Positions 59,960 through 64,000 of a stretch of DNA of 64,000 bases are shown piece after piece. A program made the position numbers and the translations under genes. The notes beneath the pieces are model-generated. The model had not been told where the DNA came from. It saw nothing but the letters and a program-made list of their open reading frames with translations, and ran no database searches. The DNA is from Paraburkholderia fungorum (GTDB lineage Bacteria > Pseudomonadota > Gammaproteobacteria > Burkholderiales > Burkholderiaceae): positions 248,001 to 312,000 of the forward strand of contig NZ_CADFGE010000007.1 in assembly GCF_902833645.1 (NCBI RefSeq), in the 5' to 3' direction. Each line of letters opens with the position of its first letter. The stretch's first letter is position 1.

Positions 59960-61612
59960 ATGAAAGCATCGGACCTGTTCGTCAAATCGCTGGAAGCCGA
60001 AGGTGTCGAGTACGTGTTCGGCATTCCCGGTGAAGAAAATCTCGATCTGCTCGAATCGCTGCGCCGCTCGAAAATTCGTCTGATTCTGACGCGTCACGAA
60101 CAGGCGGCCGGTTTCATGGCCGCTACGTATGGACGCCTCACCGGACGCACCGGCGTGTGTCTGGCCACGTTGGGGCCGGGCGCGACCAACTTCGTGACCG
60201 CCGCCGCGTACGCGCAGTTAGGCGGTATGCCGATGCTGATGGTGACCGGGCAAAAGCCGATCAAGTCGAGCAAGCAGGGGCATTTTCAGATTGTCGACGT
60301 GGTGCGGATGATGGAGCCGCTCACCAAGTACACGCGGCAGATCGTATCGATCGGCAACATTCCGGCCGCGGTGCGCGAGGCGGTTCGCCAGGCGGAAGAA
60401 GAGCGGCCCGGCGCCACGCACCTCGAATTGCCGGAAGACGTGGCGCATGAAGAGGGCGATGGCAAGCCGATACCGAAGAGCTACAGCCGGCGCCCCGTGG
60501 CCGAAGAAAAAGCCGTGGCGCGCGCGGTCGAGGCGATCACGAACGCGAAGCATCCGTTATTGATGATCGGCGCGGGCGGCAACCGCAAGACCACCACCAA
60601 GATGTTGCGCGAGTTCGTCGACCAGATCGGCATTCCGTTCTTCACGACGCAGATGGGCAAGGGCGTGATCGACGAATCGCACCCGATGTGGCTTGGCAAC
60701 GCGACCTTGTCCGACGGCGACTTCGTCCACCGCGCGATCGACCACGCGGATTGCATCATCAATGTCGGCCACGATGTGATTGAAAAGCCGCCGTTCTTTA
60801 TGCGCAGCGGCGAAGCGGGAGAGAAGACGGTGATTCACGTCAACTTTCTCGGCGCGGAAGTCGATACGGTGTATTTCCCGCAGATCGAAGTGGTGGGCGA
60901 CATCGCCAACGCGGTTTGGCAGTTGAAGGAAAGTCTCAAGGAGCGCCAGGAGCATTGGGACTTCACGCGTTTCAAGGAGATCAAGCAGCATTTTGAAGCG
61001 CATCTGGTCAAAGGCCAACTCGACGACCGGTTCCCGATGTACCCGGTGCGAATCGTCAACGACGTCTACGAAACCACGCCGGTGGACGGCATCGTGTGTC
61101 TGGACAACGGCATGTACAAGATCTGGTTCGCGCGCTACTACCGTGCGCACGAACCGAATTCGCTGCTGCTCGACAACGCGCTGGCTTCGATGGGCGCCGG
61201 CTTGCCCTCGGCGATCGCGACCAAGATCGTGCACCCGGACCGCAAGGTCATGGCGGTGTGTGGCGATGGCGGCTTCATGATGAATTCGCAGGAACTGGAA
61301 ACGGCCGTGCGTCTGCGGCTCGATCTGGTGATCCTGATTTTGCGCGACGACGCGTTCGGCATGATCCGCTGGAAGCAGGAAAACATGAACTTCCCGGACT
61401 ACGGCATGACGCTGAGCAACCCCGATTTCGTCGCGTATGCGCAGAGTTACGGTGCGAAGGGGCATCGTATCGAGTCGGCCGCGGAATTCGCGCCGCTGCT
61501 GCGCGAGTGTTTCGCGACCCCGGGTGTGCATGTGATCGATCTGCCGATCGACTACTCGGACAACGAGCGTGTGCTGAATCGCGAGATCAAGCGGCTTTCC
61601 GCTCAACTGTGA
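59960..61612 (+). CDS. Acetolactate synthase large subunit-like TPP enzyme
   Basis: This 550-aa thiamine-diphosphate enzyme has the catalytic glutamate in TRHEQAAGFMA (near 47), LGPGATNFVT, the TPP/Mg motif GDGGFMMNSQELETAVRLRL (near 435) and DAFGMIRWKQ. It resembles catabolic, regulatory-subunit-free acetolactate synthases (AlsS-like), and no small subunit gene is nearby. ATG 59960 begins MKASDLFVKSLEAEGVEYVF, the family start; longer frames add unrelated residues. It is followed after 99 bp by an aldehyde dehydrogenase. Other TPP decarboxylase/lyase activities are possible. Confidence 0.85.
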   Translation: MKASDLFVKSLEAEGVEYVFGIPGEENLDLLESLRRSKIRLILTRHEQAAGFMAATYGRLTGRTGVCLATLGPGATNFVTAAAYAQLGGMPMLMVTGQKPIKSSKQGHFQIVDVVRMMEPLTKYTRQIVSIGNIPAAVREAVRQAEEERPGATHLELPEDVAHEEGDGKPIPKSYSRRPVAEEKAVARAVEAITNAKHPLLMIGAGGNRKTTTKMLREFVDQIGIPFFTTQMGKGVIDESHPMWLGNATLSDGDFVHRAIDHADCIINVGHDVIEKPPFFMRSGEAGEKTVIHVNFLGAEVDTVYFPQIEVVGDIANAVWQLKESLKERQEHWDFTRFKEIKQHFEAHLVKGQLDDRFPMYPVRIVNDVYETTPVDGIVCLDNGMYKIWFARYYRAHEPNSLLLDNALASMGAGLPSAIATKIVHPDRKVMAVCGDGGFMMNSQELETAVRLRLDLVILILRDDAFGMIRWKQENMNFPDYGMTLSNPDFVAYAQSYGAKGHRIESAAEFAPLLRECFATPGVHVIDLPIDYSDNERVLNREIKRLSAQL

Positions 61613-61711
61613 GCGGAACAGTGAGGGGCGGAGCGGCCATGGGCGGCGACGGGGCATAGCCCTTGCTGACTGCATGGCTGATGTCAGGCATCGAATCAAG
61701 GAGAGCGCGTC

Positions 61712-63148
61712 ATGTTGAACAAGACTTACCCGTACTACCTCGCCAACGTTGCGGTAGCCGCCAACACCGATCTCGAAGTCACGGATAAATTCAGCGGCGA
61801 AGTGGCGACCCGTGTGGCGATGGCCGACGCGGCGGCGATCGACAAAGCGATCGGCTATGCCGTCGACGCGATGCCGGCGCTGCGTGCGTTTCCGCCGTTC
61901 AAGCGCCAGGCCGTGCTCGAACATTGCGTGAAACGGTTCCGTGAGCGTTACGACGAATTGGCGCTCGCGCTGTGCATCGAAGCGGGCAAGCCGATCAACG
62001 ACTCGAAAGGCGAGGTCACGCGTCTGATCGATACGTTCAAGGTGGCGGCTGAAGAATCGGTGCGCATAGATGGCGAGATCATCAATCTGGAGATTTCGCC
62101 GCGCGCTAAGGGGTATCACGGCTATGTGAAGCGGGTGCCGATCGGTCCGTGCTCGTTTATCTCGCCGTTCAATTTTCCGCTGAACCTGACCGCGCACAAG
62201 GTCGCGCCGGCGATCGCGGCGGGCGTGCCGTTCGTGTTGAAACCCGCGAGCCGCACGCCGGTCGGTGCGCTCATCATGGGCGAGATTCTGGCCGAGACGG
62301 ACTTGCCGAAAGGCGCGTTCTCGATTCTTCCGGCGCATCGCGACGGTGCCGATCTGTTCACCACCGACGAGCGTTTCAAGCTGCTGTCCTTCACCGGCTC
62401 GCCCGCAGTGGGTTGGGAACTGAAGAAAAAGGCCGGCAAGAAAAAGGTGATTCTGGAACTGGGCGGCAACGCGGCGGCGATCGTCGACGGCGATCAGGGC
62501 GGCAAGCTCGACTACGTGGTCGAGCGGCTCGCGTTCGGCGCGTTCTATCAGTCGGGGCAGAGTTGTATCGGCGTGCAGCGGATTCTGGTGCACGCGAAGA
62601 TTTACGACGCGCTGCGCGAGAAACTGATCGCGAAGACGAAGTCGCTTGTCATGGGCGATCCGAAGGACGAAAAGACCTTTGTCGGGCCAATGATCTCCGA
62701 ATCGGAGTCCAACCGCCTTGCCGGCTGGATGGAGAGCGCGGTGCAGGCGGGCGCGAAGATTGTCGCCGGCGGCAAGGTGGACGGTGCGATGTTCGAGGCC
62801 ACGCTGCTCGAAGACGTGAAGCGCGATACCGACCTTTATCGCAAGGAAGCCTTCGGCCCGGTGGCGATTCTGGAGCGTTTCGACGATTTCGATGCCGCGC
62901 TGGCCACCGTCAACGACAGCGACTTCGGCCTGCAGGCGGGTGTGTTCACCGATTCGCTCGCCCACGCGCATCGCGCGTGGGATCTGCTCGACGTGGGTGG
63001 CGTAGTGATCAACGACGTGCCGTCGTTCCGGGTCGACAACATGCCGTATGGCGGCGTCAAAGACTCCGGACTCGGGAGGGAGGGGGTGCGCTACGCAATC
63101 GAGGATATGACCGAGATGCGCCTGATGGTCATGCGCGAGACGTGGTAA
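61712..63148 (+). CDS. NAD(P)-dependent aldehyde dehydrogenase
   Basis: This 478-aa ALDH superfamily member has LELGGNAAAIV (glutamate near 252), the catalytic cysteine in YQSGQSCIGVQ (near 285), SPFNFPLNLTAHKVAPAIAA and a C-terminal KDSGLGREGVRYAIEDMTE. It is closest in appearance to lactaldehyde/glyceraldehyde-phosphate-type (ALDH21/GapN-like) enzymes; the substrate is unknown. A GGAG precedes the ATG. Pairing with the acetolactate-synthase-like gene suggests one pathway that makes and oxidises a short aldehyde, or handles pyruvate-derived products. Confidence 0.9.
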   Translation: MLNKTYPYYLANVAVAANTDLEVTDKFSGEVATRVAMADAAAIDKAIGYAVDAMPALRAFPPFKRQAVLEHCVKRFRERYDELALALCIEAGKPINDSKGEVTRLIDTFKVAAEESVRIDGEIINLEISPRAKGYHGYVKRVPIGPCSFISPFNFPLNLTAHKVAPAIAAGVPFVLKPASRTPVGALIMGEILAETDLPKGAFSILPAHRDGADLFTTDERFKLLSFTGSPAVGWELKKKAGKKKVILELGGNAAAIVDGDQGGKLDYVVERLAFGAFYQSGQSCIGVQRILVHAKIYDALREKLIAKTKSLVMGDPKDEKTFVGPMISESESNRLAGWMESAVQAGAKIVAGGKVDGAMFEATLLEDVKRDTDLYRKEAFGPVAILERFDDFDAALATVNDSDFGLQAGVFTDSLAHAHRAWDLLDVGGVVINDVPSFRVDNMPYGGVKDSGLGREGVRYAIEDMTEMRLMVMRETW

Positions 63149-63514
63149 TGGGGTGCGTTCGCTGTCATGCAACTGTCGCGTAGGCGAACTACGCTGCCAG
63201 CGAGGCGCGCGGGCGCACCGGGATGTCCGGTCCGGTGCGGGACGTGACGCTGCCGCCCGCGCCGGACCGCAGTCGGCCGGCTTTCGCCGCCGTAAGCAGA
63301 AAGCCGGCAGATGCGCCATGAGTGTTTTTGCTGAAGTGCTACAATACCGGCCTTTCCGGCGGGTGTTTCCGCCGGCCGGAGCCGGCCGCATTTTTCCCGT
63401 AACACTGACGGGTCCCGTGCGGAACGCCGTGGCTCCGCCTTCATCCTGATGCCCTCTGCGGTTCCGACCGCTGCCGCGCGCACCGCGCCAAGCGCATTTT
63501 TAGCGAAAGCCACC
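63149..63514. other. 366-bp rhlE upstream region with structured leader
   Basis: TACAAT at 63341-63346 is a plausible -10, giving a leader of about 165 nt. The leader begins with GC-rich complementary words, including CCGGCGG (63357-63363) and CCGCCGG (63370-63376) around a 6-nt loop, followed by a further CCGGAGCCGG. No gene is seen. Confidence 0.5.
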
Positions 63515-64000
63515 ATGTCCGACACAGCCGTCACGCCCAGCACTGCGACTTTTGATCAATTCGGTCTCGCGCCCGACATTCTGAAAGCCGTCAAGGAATC
63601 GGGCTACACCATTCCTACGCCGATCCAGGCGCAGGCGATTCCTGTCGTGCTGGCCGGTCGTGATGTCATGGGCGCCGCCCAGACCGGTACGGGCAAAACG
63701 GCCAGCTTCTCGCTGCCGATCATCCAGCGCTTGCTGCCGCAGGCCAGCACGAGCGCATCGCCTGCCCGCCATCCGGTGCGCGCGCTGATCCTGACGCCGA
63801 CTCGCGAACTGGCCGACCAGGTGGCGGCGAACGTGCAGTCGTACGCGAAGCACACGGCGCTGCGCAGCGCCGTGGTGTTCGGCGGGGTCGACATGAATCC
63901 GCAGTCCGAGCAGCTGCGCCGCGGAGTCGAAATTCTGATCGCCACGCCGGGCCGTCTGCTCGACCACGTGCAACAGAAAACCGCCAATCTCGGCCAGGTG
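63515..64000 (+). CDS. rhlE: DEAD-box RNA helicase RhlE (5' part)
   Basis: This gene runs off the window after 162 codons. It starts MSDTAVTPSTATFDQFGLAP, with the Q motif (IPTPIQAQAIP near 38), Walker A AAQTGTGKT (near 54), motif Ia PTRELADQ, motif GG (VFGGVDMNPQ) and motif Ib TPGRLLDH. DEAD-box helicases unwind RNA in ribosome assembly and cold adaptation. The sequence and context fit RhlE; the C-terminal tail that would distinguish it from other DEAD-box proteins is outside the window. Confidence 0.85.
   Translation, partial: MSDTAVTPSTATFDQFGLAPDILKAVKESGYTIPTPIQAQAIPVVLAGRDVMGAAQTGTGKTASFSLPIIQRLLPQASTSASPARHPVRALILTPTRELADQVAANVQSYAKHTALRSAVVFGGVDMNPQSEQLRRGVEILIATPGRLLDHVQQKTANLGQV

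Noticed and set aside
60557..63391. A 944-codon minus-strand open frame opposite the acetolactate-synthase-like and ALDH genes
   Set aside because: It is a shadow of high-GC codon bias: residue content is Arg/His-rich with no domain, while the opposite strand holds two well-conserved enzymes.

Overview
The window is high-GC, almost fully coding DNA that looks like the main chromosome of a Burkholderiales bacterium, most likely Paraburkholderia or a close relative. The basis is gene content and protein flavour: parE-parC, uup, htpG, a large FtsK, an intracellular PHB depolymerase with a cysteine nucleophile, mctP with its DUF3311 partner, DUF1841, DUF3096, an rsxB-nth pair and rhlE. Genus is an inference.

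Layout. 1-4754 is an accessory block: an unrecognised small gene, a complete IS66-type insertion sequence (422-2894), an unrecognised gene split by an in-frame TGA (3062-3868) and a membrane-anchored coiled-coil protein (3903-4631). It ends at the 3' end of tRNA-Arg(CCT) (4755-4829), next to a dense palindrome, as expected for the edge of an integrated element. 4830-8242 is transitional: an uncharacterised 101-aa protein, an H-NS-like protein divergent from a TetR regulator with shared operators, a small unknown and rubredoxin. From 8243 on the DNA is core-like: DUF4399 protein, uup, parE, parC, a CopD-like membrane protein, chrA, and a GGDEF-EAL gene broken by a one-base deletion. At 20542-25873 a MocR-type regulator diverges from a VOC / aminotransferase / RidA / PhzF gene row. 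Then come htpG, a two-repeat small protein, an AT-rich spacer and a 1031-aa protein with a duplicated TPR-glycosyltransferase architecture. 31691-33854 is an overlapping set: ubiC, a DNA glycosylase and a spermidine-synthase-like gene. DUF3311-mctP, a FUSC transporter, a VOC protein and transaldolase follow, then a benE killed by an amber codon, a VWA/MoxR pair, two cytochromes c, DUF1841, nth, rsxB, TetR, phaZ, a GH15 glucoamylase-like gene, a lactonase-like propeller protein, ftsK, a META protein, purT, two small exported proteins, an acetolactate-synthase-like/aldehyde-dehydrogenase pair and the 5' part of rhlE.

No CRISPR array, rRNA, complete prophage or recognisable known defence system is visible. 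The best candidates for something undescribed are the unknown gene pair beside tRNA-Arg, the MocR-controlled metabolic row, the TetR/H-NS switch and the duplicated TPR-glycosyltransferase protein. Other signals at base level are three disrupted genes, several 9-bp tandem repeats, a DnaA-box-like cluster before parE, a sigma-32-type promoter before htpG and a strong phaZ promoter overlapped by a possible PhaR site. Starts were chosen from ribosome binding sites and family N-termini and often differ from the longest ORF.
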